Origin: Phallusia fumigata
Taxonomy: Eukaryota; Chordata; Ascidiacea; Phlebobranchia; Ascidiidae
Assembly (NCBI GenBank): GCA_008931825.1
Contig: QXVZ01021357.1
Coordinates: forward strand, 1-64,000
Length of the DNA: 64,000 nt
Direction of reading: 5' to 3'
The translations under genes and the position numbers were made by a program. Below the pieces are notes generated by a model. It was not told the DNA's origin, did no database searches, and worked only from the letters and a program-made list of their open reading frames with translations. Positions 49,701 to 62,309 of this stretch are shown piece by piece. Numbering within the stretch: the first letter of the stretch is position 1; each line of letters begins with the position of its first letter.

Positions 49701-50052
49701 TTGTAGTTTTGAAATTACAAATCTTTGGCATTTGAGGAAAGTATAATTTTAACAAAACAGAAGTATTTTATGACAATATGCACAACAGAAAACAAAAGTA
49801 CATTGTCATACTGTGTAGGTTATACTGGGTGCACCCTTGTAGGTTATACTACAGCACATATATTACTTTTCTTACCAAAGCTTGTTGAGCTATCACTTTT
49901 TCCTGAAAGTTTTGTGCAGTTACAGGTGGTAAAGCCACAACTTTTCTCTTCAAATTGTAACGATGCCAATCTGTCTTGTAATGGGACCGCTGTATGTCAG
50001 CATCAGTAAATGCCACATGGCATGTAATGCAAGTAAAAACAGACTGTGACAT
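46799..50052 (-). CDS. ZNF622: Zinc finger protein 622 / REI1-type 60S maturation factor
   Basis: Ten exons on the minus strand give about 500 residues (human 477), starting at 50052. An N-terminal C2H2 finger (FTCITCHVAFTDADIQRSHY, with KTDWHRYNLKRKV after it) and a second (IACKVCQRKFNSFNSYNNHL) precede an acidic middle (EEDEEEWEEISDEE). Two further fingers follow (LGIKDCLFCHKKSFD with HMSRIHGFFIP, and NVCLWCNEKGHAFYS with THMRDKGHCKM). The C-terminus (GWQGTTG, HDRDIKYLRQMKNKYQQKL, HFRNQIGF) is the conserved REI1 tail. In yeast and humans this factor acts in the cytoplasm at a late step of 60S subunit maturation, helping release Arx1/EBP1 and Tif6-linked factors. It is head-to-head with the UPF0193 gene. 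All splice phases agree; identification is strong. Confidence 0.94.
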
Positions 50053-50940
50053 GACTTCCAAAACACAAAGGTGCAGGTCAATAAATTCGTAGCAAATTCC
50101 TAACTTGCCGATATTCAGAGTTAAATATTTTTCGTGCAACGAATTGGTACGACGAAAATACAAACAGACGAACTGAACAGTCACACAGGTTTGTTGACTT
50201 TTGTTGCACAACGCGGGGAAATCGAGCAAACGTGTTGATGACGTAACGAGATGTTTACAACGCTGTGTACAAAGGTAACCACAAACTACCACACAATCAC
50301 AAAAACGAGTGTTTATTATTAATACTATTGTAATTAACTTTCTTAAATAATGAATTTTGCATTGTGTGAGTGTTACATTTTAAGTGAATTACGAAACTAC
50401 ATAAAACTGGGAACGATTATTATTGTTATTTTAACGACACACGGTGTCGCCCTTTTGTCATGGAAACTAATGTAAATTGATTGTTTTTACATTATTCAAC
50501 ACTCTCTTGTTTTTATTGTGGTAAAACGTTTTGTTTCTGCAAATGTATAGGCGGCATCCAGAACTGTGGCATATTAGGCATAGAAAACCTGATCTGTTTG
50601 CATTTTATCGAGTATAAGAGCAGAACTGCAAGTTTATTTTTCTTTATCTTGATGTTGTTGCTATTCAATGTAACAAGGGAGTAAATGCGACAAACCTCTT
50701 CCTATACCCTATATTCTGCATGTGTTCCTAGGTTTCGCACATGCCTGATTAAAAAATGTGGTCTCAATAGTGTTGGATGTAGATATGGCAGTGTTACAAT
50801 GACTTTCATTTAAAAGCTATACATTATGTGCAGAATTTAACCAACAAAATACTGATGTACAATTGCATTTGAAACAAACATTTTTGAAGATTAGTGTTTC
50901 AAACAATTTTGTTTGATCTATTTTATCGATTTATAAAACA
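50053..50940. promoter_or_regulatory. Divergent promoter region of ZNF622 and UPF0193
   Basis: An 890-bp interval between two head-to-head start codons. The ZNF622 side has more CpG (about 50090-50260). No motif was resolved. Confidence 0.45.
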
Positions 50941-52193
50941 ATGAAATCGAGACAAGCAGTAGCCCAGGGTGGCATGTTTGGTGCCTCAAACCCACCTCCA
51001 TTAAGTAACCAGACCAAAGATCTATTAAAAGGTGAATTCCATTGATTTGCAATGAAACAATTTGCTTATTGAATATGTTTTCATTAGTTATGATGGAAGA
51101 ATCCAAACTAAGCAGCTTCCAGCGACGGAAACTCAATGAAACAGTTGGAAGTAAGCTGACAATTTTATTCAAAATGTTTCTCCGTGCTGTATTGTCGCAT
51201 GCATATACCCTTTTTTCAGGAGGTCAAAGCCTTCCTTTAAAAATGGCACCAACGTGTAGTGAAAAGCTGTTGGAGGTTGAAAGCTTTCCTCCACCACAAA
51301 AATCATTTACTATGAGAGGTGTGCCATCTCCTTCCATCCGCTCTCGATCAGATATTGAGGAAAGCGGTGCTTACCAACGAGACCAATTTGTGCCAAAACC
51401 AGTTAGTAAGTACTGTCTAACAATACTAGGTAGAATTAATTCCTTCATCTGATTGAAAAGTTAATTTTCATAATTTAACTGCAAGGATATTTGAGTCAGA
51501 AAAATTAAGCAAGGCTGACATTGTTGGTTGCATGTTAGTTAGTTTCATTTTTATCAACAGCAGCTTGAACAATGTCTAACCCAGTAACCTAGTAATGAAT
51601 CTCCCAATACAATGTTTTTACTTTCTTAACATGTTTCTTGAAGTGTGTTGATGGTCAATGTTTCCATGGTGAAAAGGCCCAATATATTCACTCAGTAGTT
51701 ACCACTGTTTAATCGTTGATTTTCATGTTAGAATCTTTGGAAAAAGAGAAAGACAGACTGTCCAACATAATGGCATTTGGGGAAGATGTAAAACCTAAAT
51801 CCAAGGAGGAAAGGCTAAAAGAACTGCGAATGAAAACAACCCAAGTGAAAAAGATTGACAGATTTGATGAAAGTAAGCCTTTTGACCAATAAAGTGTGCA
51901 AAATATTGAATGGAATTGCTAAAGAGTGCATTTTTCTACTGCTAGAAACTTAACTCCTAAATAAAAATTACTTTACACTATTTTAAACATTGTTTATCAC
52001 ACACATTATAGTTCAATCTGAAATTGAAGAAAGGCACATGTTTTTGGAGGAAATGGAAAAACTGGGCCAAGGCAAAAAATATAGACCCATCATTTCATCT
52101 CAAATTTCAGTACTTATCCGTGAAATGGAAATCATTGACAAAGAGCGAACTGCTAAGCTTCAACAGGCTCTCGGAATAGTTGATAAAACTTGA
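50941..52193 (+). CDS. UPF0193 family protein (C22orf23/EVG1 homologue)
   Basis: Five exons (50941-51031, 51088-51150, 51220-51405, 51732-51872, 52012-52193) encode 220 residues, close to the human protein (217). The conserved blocks are present: VMMEESKLSSFQRRKL (human VMMKESKLTNIQQRHI), GQSLPLKMAPTCSEKLL, GAYQRDQFVPKP (human GAYSREQFKPQ), LEKEKDRLSNIMAFGED, and IEERHMFLEEMEKLGQGKKY with ISVLIREMEIIDKER. The family has no established biochemical role that I can state; expression with ciliated tissues is reported for relatives, so a ciliary role is only a guess. AATAAA occurs at 52419. Confidence 0.9.
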
Positions 52194-54500
52194 GACTTAA
52201 TTTAACTGAACTGAGACTGCTTGTCTGTTCAAAAGTGCTTTTTGAGTACTCCTAACTTTGGGATTGGTATCTTGACCCTGTAGGGTTATATCATGCTGCT
52301 TATATTTGGTATTTATTAGTCTTGGAAGCTGTTGGTGATGTTTTCTATGGTAACTAGGTTCTTGGACATAGAATACAGGTGTACTGAATTGAGTGTTCTT
52401 CAAATCCTTTAGCAAGACAATAAAAATGATACATTTACTGCACAAAATTATTATTATCTGGTGACTCTAAATTGCAATCTTTTGAATGTTGTGTAAAAAC
52501 TTTTGCAGTAAGATTTGTAGATTTAAATAAATTACACCAGTTATTTACAATACCCAACAGTTTTCATCATGCAATTTTGGAGCTTGAAAAGTGGAGATGT
52601 CAGGTCCAATTACTATCTTGGTGATTTGATTAGGCCCACTAACTGGTGCCTTGGACAATCTTGGCTGTTAACTACTCCTTGATGTGCATCCACTGCATGC
52701 ATCAAGAATGACAAATACACCAGTTTGCATTGTAGCAGATATGTAATAATATATGTTGACACTCTATGAAACACCGTCGTCAAAAAGAAACTTTTCGCAC
52801 AGGAAAACACTATGAGTAAGTGGAACGGATTGGGTTATTCAGTCTTAGGGTTGGACATTTGAAGATGAACTTGCACTTGTAAGCTAGCTTGAAGCCTGGT
52901 GCAAAAAGCAAAACAATTCGTCTTCGGGCAAAACAACCAAGCATTACTATCGAAAATAATACCAAAACAGCCAGTTTTGTGTGGCATTGCATTACTATCA
53001 TTTAATATACTGAGAGTTTGGCCATGTTTGTTGGAAAAAATGCTATCTGTGAACTCGATTCAAAAAGATGGCCGGCAAAAATGGAAAATTTATGGTATAA
53101 TAGTTGTTTAGATCAACACTGCTAAATTAAGTTCATAAAATACATTTACTGGTGTTTAAAGTGCAAAACATTTAGGAGTTTGTATAAAGTACAGCTAGAC
53201 ATATCTGTTGTTTGATGATAAAGATGTGGTTAAAATCAGTTATTTTACAATGAAAAGTAGGTCTTTGTAATTTAGGAAAATAATGTCACACATCAAACAA
53301 ACAACTCCATGAAATGTTAATACAGAACCATGCATTGTAAGATAAATTCAGTTATTAGGTAAAAGATGCATGACAAACATAATCGGAACAAAATACTGCA
53401 AAATAACTTTGCACCTTAGTTCAATCTGTTATTCCACCATTTGTTAGTAGCAGTAGGTCATGGTAAACATAAGACCTTGATATAAAACGATAATTAGTCA
53501 ACACATAAACAGATTATCAAGGTTTTCTTTGGGTCTTGGCAAATTACAGTTACATGTTTAGCTGAGCTTTAAAAGGAAAATAAAATAGACAGTAAATGCT
53601 TAGATCTATAAACCAACAATAATGCCATTAGGGAGTGAAATAAGCTAAAATTAGGGCAGTTGGCATGACAACAGTTGAACAGCAACATAATGTCTTTGCC
53701 AGCAAAGAAAGGAATTACCAAGGCACTGTCAAACAAGTACTCTGTGTGCAATGTCAAACACAATTTGCACACATTTTGGCAATATGTGCATATGTACAAA
53801 ATCTCATGACATGTTTAATGCCAAATACTTGGCAACAAACTGCTTTTCGGAAAACATGATTTCTTGTACACATTTGCGGTTAAGTAAATATTACACACAT
53901 AGGCATGGTTTAAAACCTTAGTAAATAGTACTAGTCAGCGATAACAGTACAATATATACCTTTAAGGAATAACTAAAAGAACGCGACCTTTATGTCGCAA
54001 GCAGATGTTATATGATCGGTGTCTAAAGTTTTAGACACCTTGACCCATTGAGGCCTCCAATGTAATGTTTGTGTAAGAAACATTGCATACCACAAGCACA
54101 CACCGTGTTGACGAAGAAGGTGGAGCTACAAACAGTTGAACCTTATAATAGGCAGCATGATAAATACTACTACTAGAGAAACACTGGCCACACAAAACTA
54201 AGACAGTGATTTCTAGCAAAGTGATTGTTGAAGGTTTTTGGATTGCAAGAAACTCCATTTGCATTATGGTCTGGAAATCCTTTTGAAACAATCAAATATT
54301 TCTGTCACAAAGATATTACTTTGTAAATACCAACCAGCAAGAAAAAAAATACTAAACCCAAATTTTAAAATATTCATTCCCTTTTAGGAAAATTTCCAGC
54401 ATTTTCCAAACACTTAATAATCTGTATCAAACAATAAAAATTGACTATGCAGGTTACATGTTTCGCCAAAAGCTTTGTTAAACCCCCAAGAGAGACCCTT
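52194..54500. other. Convergent intergenic region
   Basis: About 2.3 kb holding the 3' ends of UPF0193 (poly(A) signals at 52419 and near 52525) and of the MICAL-like gene. No supported gene, RNA or mobile element was found; open frames are short and lack splice sites. Confidence 0.5.
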
Positions 54501-57500
54501 TTATTCCTGTTGGGAAGAAGATTGTGATTTTTCTGGTTTCTTTCTCTTGCTGAACATCTTCTTCACTTTGTTCTTCTTTTTCTTTTTGGTATTGTCCGAG
54601 TCATTGGGTGAGTCACGTTGCATTTTTTTCATCATGTCGTAGGCAGCGTCCTCTTCTTCTTCCCTATTCATCATAGTGTTTTATTGAATGTTATAATTAC
54701 ACCAAACAATCTTTTAAAATGTATTTTATACATACAAATTCATCAATTTTTATGAAAAATATTTAACTGTTACAATGGTCCATGCGCAGTGGACATTCAT
54801 AAATGGATACACAAAACTCGATAGGTGCTAAATTGGTTTAACACTTACTTTACTCTTTCCTCCTCAATAGAGTTAATGATGGTGTTTCTCCTTTCAACAA
54901 TCTTTACAAGGTCTTCCACCAATTTCGCTTCTTCCTCTTTCTCTGCATCCGTTTTCTCATTATCTACACAGAAAAAGTAATATCAACTAATAATGCTGAC
55001 TTTAAATTCGCTAACAAATTATTAACTGTCTAACAAAACAATACCACCCAAAAAATATTTTTTATTGTGTGCCACATTATCTTGTAGTAGTTATTGGGCA
55101 ATCTTACCTGGTTTGTTTAAAAGTTTTCTGATCTTAAACTCTATATCTGCATGTTGCTGTTCCAATCTTTGCTGCTGCATTCTGGTGACATAAATAAAGA
55201 TTTTCAGCATAAAAAAGTTGTAGATATTATGAAAATTAGAGAGAAGCAGCAATTTAGTTTAAAATAATTTATTTTACACGAAAAATAGTAATTAAACCTC
55301 AAGTAAGTTTAAAAACATCTACTTAAATGTTAGTACTTACAAGAAAACTAGATCTGTTTCCCTTCGAACCAACTTGTTTTTCTGATGAACCAGGTCAAAC
55401 CAATCACTTAACATTTGGTCACTTTCTGGCTTAAGATCATTACCTTCACAAAAACCGTTGTTATATTTCATTTCATTCATTTTATTTATGTTTGTTGGAT
55501 CAGCTAGAACCACAAATGGTTATCCATATGTGACATACACATTAATTTTTACATAACAAACTTAGTCTATATAAGTTTTTTACGCTTTTGGAGCACAAAT
55601 GTTAATTTAAACGCAAGCCAAAAGTTCAAGTTTGACAAGAAACTGGCATTCCCAATGATGCCACACATAGGAAATCTCAATCAAACACATAATTAATGCC
55701 AAACACATGCAGGCTGCACAGACGACAACCCATAGTCAGTCAGTTGTCAACACTTCAAAATTTTCAACGCCTGTGACTTACACAAGAACGGTAATAACAG
55801 ACGGGATTGTGAAGCACGGTGAAAGGCTACATTTTTCAACATATTTTAATGTTATGTTATATTATGCATTGTTTAGAGCAAAAATATTATGGCTAAACCT
55901 ACTACATGCATTGGTTGTTCACCAAATTAAAATTAGTTTTACACATTAAATTTTTGGGCTTTTTTGTCAAACTGTAATCCTATGTGAAACATACTGAACT
56001 TACTAAGCATCAAGTGTTTGGTACACCCATTAAAAGCAGAACCAAGAATAGGTTTTAGGAACCGTCTCCCACAGGTTACATGATCAGTTACCTAAAACAA
56101 CTGTGGTTGTATGCAAATGGACCTAAATGTACATACCAGAATCCATGTCATCACGCAACACTTCTTCCAATTTTACTCCCTTCTTTTCTAAATCCTTTAG
56201 TTGCACATCAAGAACTTTCATTTCTGTCGATATTTCTTCCTCTGTCATCTGACTTTTGACCTAGCAAATGCATTGAAAACATTACAAACAACATGCAAAG
56301 AAGTATGTGGCAGTACAAAAACAAAATTCAAGATGGTTGCTTAACAAAATTTAACTGCAGAAATGGATTCAAGTTGCAAATTTACCTTTCTCTTAACCAG
56401 AGGAAAACCAAATCCAGGTGCAGGTCTAGCTGGTTTGCTCGGCAACCGTGAAACACCTTTATTACCTTTTGATGAATGACCTACAGACATGAGTACACAC
56501 CACCTGATAAATTCTTCACATACAGCAAAGGCATTAAACATTTTACTTCCCCAAACATGTTTTTGAAGGTGTCAAGTAACAGGTAAGGAAGTTCGGTGCG
56601 TTTATGTGAAAGTTGGCGGTTGCAACTATTTAACAACTAATTCTGCACTTAATGCTTCCTGCAATTCGGTACAAAATTGATGCAGTAATTTACATAATGA
56701 GTCATAACATCTGTACACATTACACAGAAATATAATAGGAATCAACTGAAAAGCATTATGTTCAACTTCCAACATTGAATATATTTTAGACATGACCATC
56801 AATCTTACTTGGTGATGTAATTTTGGTTGCTGCCTGGGCTGAAGAGGGTGAGGGTGTCTTGAGGTCCGTCTTCTCAACATATCTGAGAATACAAGGTACA
56901 ATTAGGCCCAGAAGAAATTGTTGAAATAAAACAAAAAAACAATTCTCTGCTTGCCAAATGTCAGGACATTTGATTTTACATATCACCCTGATACAAATTG
57001 TAAATCAATCGACTATACATTGTGTAATGGCATGAATGTTAACTTACTTGTCATCGGTTTTATTCGTTTTGTTCTGTTTTTCCATTTTCTTCTCCATCTC
57101 ATTTTTCCAACTGGGAGCTGCCCTCTTGTGCTTACGTTCAGGGGGGACGACACTAGGTGGAGACAAGACAACCTTTTCAGTCGCTTTTTGAGGTGATGCT
57201 TTTGGGGTAGCTGGTCTTGGGGGAGCAGGTGCCTGGGTTTTTCGCCGAGAAGGAGGTTTGGGGGGTGTGGCATCAACAACTGTCGCTTTCTTAGCTTCTT
57301 TTTTGTGCTCATACTCCTGTGTGAAAGGATTTACTCTCAACTCATTAGGTCCTGCGACGTTTATAGTCCTGCGACCACTCTCTGTTCTTGTCTGTGGCTC
57401 AGATGGTTTTTCATCGTACGTTTCTTCATCTTCACCAAAGGGGTTGCCACCTTCACTGTATTCCCCTTCGTCTTCTTTGCTTTCCTCTTCCTCACCAAAG

Positions 57501-60500
57501 GGATTTAAAGATTCATTAACATCCGGCGAAGGCTCTGCATTCATGTCTGTGTCTGATTCCGCAAATGGGTTTAGGCTGTCATTATAATCCACTTCATCTC
57601 CATTAATGTCTGAAGTAGTGTTTGAAGAAGTTTTGCTCACTCTTGGCTGAGGCTTTGGTTTTTCCAAATGTTCCTGGGTTGTAAGTTCAGCCCTGTAAAC
57701 CAATACCTATTAGCATGGTTTTTTTTGTCAGCTACATTTATTCATTGAACACATTCTGTTTTAAACGGGCCACAACGCTAAACAATGCAGAGAACTCAAG
57801 TTGCTAAAAAATACAACACCGCAGAATGGTAAAGAAAGTACAAGGTGAGGGAGTGACAGATGACTTACCTCCAACTTGGTCTTGGCGATGCCTTTGGAAG
57901 CTCTTTTATAAGAGGTTCAGACTTAGAAGTGGGAGACTTATCAGACAAAAATTCTTGCTTATCCTGTTGTTTTTTATCTTTTACATCAGCTAGAGATTTT
58001 AGCAAAGCTGGTAGCATGTCCTTCGTAGCTGATGGTGAAAGTACATCATTGTTGGAGTTGTTGACAACTTTGTCCTCTTTTTCAGGCAGATCAATTTTCT
58101 TCTCACTATATTTAGACACAGTGTCCTGCATCTTTTTATCATTCTTACCAGTAGCGCTTTGGTCTGTAAGACTCTTAGGATCCTCAGTGGAAGCTTTTTT
58201 GGGCAACACAGTTGTATCCTCAAAGGGATTGCCTGTTTGGGAATTGCTGCTTTCTGTGCTGTTCCGTTTACTTGAACCAACACTTGGTGTGCTGCTGGGT
58301 GTCCAAGTGTGCTTGGTAGGGGACTTAGACCCGGCAACTGTGGTCTCCTTTGATGGACTGCTTTTTAATTCAGAACTATCAGTACTGTTTCTGTTGCCTG
58401 AACCACTGCTTGGAGTCCTAGAGTGCCTCTTTGATGGTGGTGTCCATTTATTCTCCGACTTACCATTGGAAAACTTAGATACCATATCTGAAACATGAAG
58501 TTGTTCTGAAGGCTTACTTTCCACAGCATTTTGAGTGCTTTTTATTTGCTTGGTTGGTTGACTGGTTTTGGCTTGTGGTACTTTGGCTGTATTGTCAGGT
58601 TTATTTTGTAACACCTGATCTTTAAATGGATTTGTTTTTGTGTCAATAGGTGGTTCATCATGCTTTTTGTTAGCTATGCTAGTATCCATATAGTCGTGCA
58701 TGGCGACAGAACCTTCTCGTCTGTATATCCCACTAAGTGATTGGGTTCTGAAATTGAAAAACACCACTATTAAAACGTACAATCCAACTCATGCAACAGT
58801 GGGGGTTTCTTTAAAACAGGTTTGTTCCTTTTTTTATAAACCACTATACCTGTGACAATGCCGGTGATATACTTTTCCTTCATCTATGTATCTCTCTACC
58901 AAGTGCACTTTCTTCTTACATATTTCACAGAGACTGAATTTTTGGACTTTTTCTGTCAACACTGGTTTGGGTACCTCAGCAGGCTGAAATGAAAATAAGA
59001 NTCTTCATCTTCACCAAAGGGGTTGCCACCTTCACTGGATTCCCCTACGTCTTCTTTGCTTTCCTCTTCCTCACCAAAGGGATTTAAAGATTCATTAACA
59101 TCCGGCGAAGGCTCTGCATTCATGTCTGTGTCTGATTCCGCAAATGGGTTTAGGCTGTCATTATAATCCACTTCATCTCCATTAATGTCTGAAGTAGTGT
59201 TTGAAGAAGTTTTGCTCACTCTTGGCTGAGGCGTTGGTTTTTCCAAATGTTCCTTGGTTGTAAGTTCAGCTCTGTAAACCAATAACTATTAGCATGTCTT
59301 TTTTTGTCAACTACATTTATTCATTGAACACATTCTGTTTTAAACGGGCCACAGCGCAAAACAATGCAAAAAACTCAAGTTGCTAAAAAATACAACACCG
59401 CAGAATGGTAAAGAAGGTACAAGGTGAGGGAGTGACAGATGACTTACCTCGAACTTGGTCTTGGTGTTGCCTTTGGAAGCTCCTTTATAAGAGGTTCAGA
59501 CTTAGAAGTGGGAGACTTATCAGACAAAAATTCTTGCTTATCCTGTTGTTTTTTATCTTTGACATCGGCTAGAGATTTTAGCAAAGCTGGTAGCATGTCC
59601 TTCGTAGCTGATGGTGAAAGTACATCATTGCTGGAGTTGTTGATAACTTTACCTTCTTTTTCAGGCAGATCAGTTTTTTTCTCACTATATTTAGACACAG
59701 TATCCTGTATCTTCTTATCATTCTTACCAGTAGCGCTTTGGTCTGTGAGACTCTTAGGATCCTCAGTGGAAGTTTTTTTGGGCAACAAAGTTGTGTCCTC
59801 AAAAGGATTGCCAGTTTGGGAATTGCTGCTTTCTGTGCTGTTCCGTTTACTTGAACCAACACTTGGTGTGCTGCTGGGTGTCCAAGTGTGCTTGATAGGG
59901 GACCTAGACCCGGCAACTGTGGTCTCCTTTGATGGACTGCTTTTTAATTCAGAACTATCAGTACTGTTTCTGTTGCCTGAACCACTGCTTGGAGTCCTAG
60001 AGTGCCTCTTTGATGGTGGTGTCCATTTATTCTCCGACTTACCATTGGAAAACTTAGATACCATATCTGAAACATGAAGTTGTTCTGAAGGCTTACTTTC
60101 CACAGCATTTTGAGTGCTTTTTATTTGCTTGGTTGGTTGACTGGTTTTGGCTTGTGGTACTTTGGCTGTATTGTCAGGTTTATTTTGTAACACCTGAGCT
60201 TTAAATGGATTTGTTTTTGTGTCAATAGGTGGTTCATCATGCTTTTTGTTAGCTATGCTAGTATCCATATAGTCGTGCATGGCGACAGAACCTTCTCGTC
60301 TGTATATCCCACTAAGTGATTGGGTTCTGAAATTGAAAAACACCACTATTAAAACGTACAATCCAACTCATGCAACAGTGGGGGTTTCTTTAAAACAGGT
60401 TTGTTCCTTTTTTTATAAACCACTATACCTGTGACAATGCCGGTGATATACTTTTCCTTCATCTATGTATCTCTCTACCAAGTGCACTTTCTTCTTACAT

Positions 60501-61598
60501 ATTTCACAGAGACTGAATTTTTGGACTTTTTCTGTCAACACTGGTTTGGGTACCTCAGCAGGCTGAAATGAAAATAAGATGGATAGCGAACCAGCAGCAT
60601 AAACAGAATCTCACATTTTACACAATAATACCTTTGCAATTCGTTTTGCATCCGTCTTTACCTGGGGTGGTGATGCAGTTCGCTTCATTGGAGCTCCTGT
60701 TCAAATTGTTTTGACAAAAGTTACATTAGGGCATGGATTATGAAGCTATGATCAGATGGTAAACTGTGGTAATACCTTTGTTAGCAGGCTGCAATTTATT
60801 AAGGTTGTTGTAGTACTGAGACACGTAGGTTATCACACTAAGTTTGTCTGGGACTTTCATTGCTACCATATCTTCTGCATCAAGCAAGGCAGCAATTCCC
60901 AATTCCTTTTCAGCAATTTCGAATGCCAACTGATTGTTGTGTAAAATGTTTTCTTTGGCCAAGGAATCAAAGTCACTTAAGAAACCAATTTAAATTATAT
61001 GTAAAGCGTAATGTAATCAAAGTCACTTAACAAAACAATATATATATATGTAAAGCGTAATGTACATGGATTTATACCAGAGTGTTTGTAAAAGAGAGTT
61101 ACTTCAAAACAATTTTAAACAGTGGTTATTAACCTTTACCATGGCCTGGCTTAAAAAATAACTCTTTTTTGAAAAACCTTTACAAAGTTAAAGATGGTCG
61201 ACTGGAGGTTATGAACTAAACCTGTTTCAGTTTCTTGTTTTTCATGAGCTAAAAGTTTGGCAGCATTACTTGTACAAAATTTGAATTCGACAGGATAATT
61301 GAGTTCAGTTAAAATTAAATGTCAACAATACTAAACACATGCTGGTCTGCCCATGGTGGACAGAAATAAAACAACAAACCAGGTGTTTTTGCACAGATTT
61401 AGATTTAAAAAATGTTTTTGCACAGATTCAGGTATTTTCAACTATATCTTACATTAAATCAGGCCTGTAGTGATGAATAAGAGCACAAAATGCGAGACCA
61501 TCCCTCCATGATGTTGTCATGTTGGTAATATTCACATTCTTGTATCCATTTGTCTTTTGTTGACACCATAACTGCAGTGCTTTCATTTTTCCTGCCAT
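54501..61598 (-). CDS. MICALL1/2-like: MICAL-like protein (CH, LIM-like, NPF repeats, bMERB)
   Basis: The start at 61598 encodes a calponin homology domain ([35 protein letters not shown], then [20 protein letters not shown]) from exons 61598-61453 and 60975-60776. A short linker and a LIM-like exon (60562-60429, CEIC to HRHC) follow. Next is a long disordered serine/proline-rich exon (60326-59448) and an acidic NPF exon (57.05-57.70 kb). Together these hold six NPF motifs (contexts NPFKAQ, NPFED, NPFAES, NPFGEE, NPFGED, NPFTQE). The last exons, 56.26-54.50 kb, give the Rab-binding bMERB helices ([70 protein letters not shown]) and a lysine-rich tail. MICAL-L proteins link Rab8/13/35-type GTPases to EHD proteins on recycling tubules; that role is inferred. 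About 930 residues after removing the duplicated block. Confidence 0.92.
57421..60581. repeat. Duplicated block within the MICAL-like gene (haplotype artefact)
   Basis: Bases 59002-60581 repeat 57421-59000 with about two percent difference. The copies hold the same end of the NPF exon, the 293-codon exon and the LIM exon. The junction is an N at 59001 lying inside an exon, which a genuine tandem duplication would be unlikely to preserve. Confidence 0.88.
60961..61073. repeat. About 55-bp tandem duplication spanning a splice acceptor
   Basis: AATCAAAGTCACTTAA with ATATGTAAAGCGTAATGTA following occurs twice. On the minus strand the copy nearer the exon supplies the acceptor of the second CH exon; the other is a decoy acceptor. 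Confidence 0.7.
61120..61150 (+). mobile_element. hAT-like terminus (remnant) in MICAL-like intron 1
   Basis: CAGTGGTTATTAACC at the start resembles the hAT-like ends at 14761 and 36171. The other end was not found, so only a remnant is claimed. Confidence 0.3.
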
Positions 61599-62309
61599 GG
61601 CTTTGCTTCACTTTTTTGCCTGTTTGGTGGATAACTTTCTCTTTGCAACTTAAAAGATTGACATTACAAAGATGAACACCTACCCTACATAAATACAAAT
61701 TTATATCGTTTTTTTTAATTGGTAGATTTCGTTGTTACTACACTCTCCGCATTCTACTCACACAGCGAAAATTACAACTGAATTGTTATCAGGTCAACAT
61801 GATTGGTTTGTTTATGTTTACGTTACGTTTCACTTCATTCGCGACATAGAAAGAAAAAAACAACTGCCTTGTTGATTACTCCTAATCAAAATGCATGTAG
61901 ATTGTGGAACTTAAATTGAATGCAAGAATTTTTTTTGTTTCGTATACTATGTTTTTTCCATTTTGGGGGAAAAATGGGCGATATGATTTCTGTAGTCTTC
62001 GCGCCAAACACAACCCAAAACAAACTTTTTTCTGAACGTAGAATAATAAAAGCTAAAAATGTAAGTAAACTTGAGAGAGATCGATTGCTGCTATTGACGT
62101 CATATGTCATTTGCTACAAAATTTTGTACTTTTTTCTGGTACACTATTCTGTTTTACATCAAAAAAGGTAAAAATAACCAGTTGCACACGTTCCCGCTAC
62201 AAACCTAACCCCCTAAGCCAATCTACGGTAAGGATACTTTTTTAGTTTAAAGGAAAGCATTTTATGTCGAAATTGCATTTGAATCAGATAAGGGGAAACC
62301 TTCAACACC
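61599..62309. promoter_or_regulatory. Divergent promoter region of MICAL-like and CENP-M
   Basis: About 700 bp between head-to-head starts. An ATG at 61975 opens a short frame reaching a consensus donor (AAAAAT/GTAAGT) near 62060, which may be an untranslated or upstream first exon of CENP-M. Confidence 0.4.

Noticed and set aside
57860-60077. Long plus-strand open frames (212 codons, present twice) opposite the MICAL-like exons
   Set aside because: They are antisense shadows of the serine-rich disordered exons. The minus strand has splice sites, NPF motifs and family domains; the plus frames have none.
61920-62171. Open frames on both strands between the MICAL-like and CENP-M starts
   Set aside because: Both strands are equally open and neither resembles a known protein. 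An in-frame stop before the CENP-M ATG rules out an N-terminal extension.
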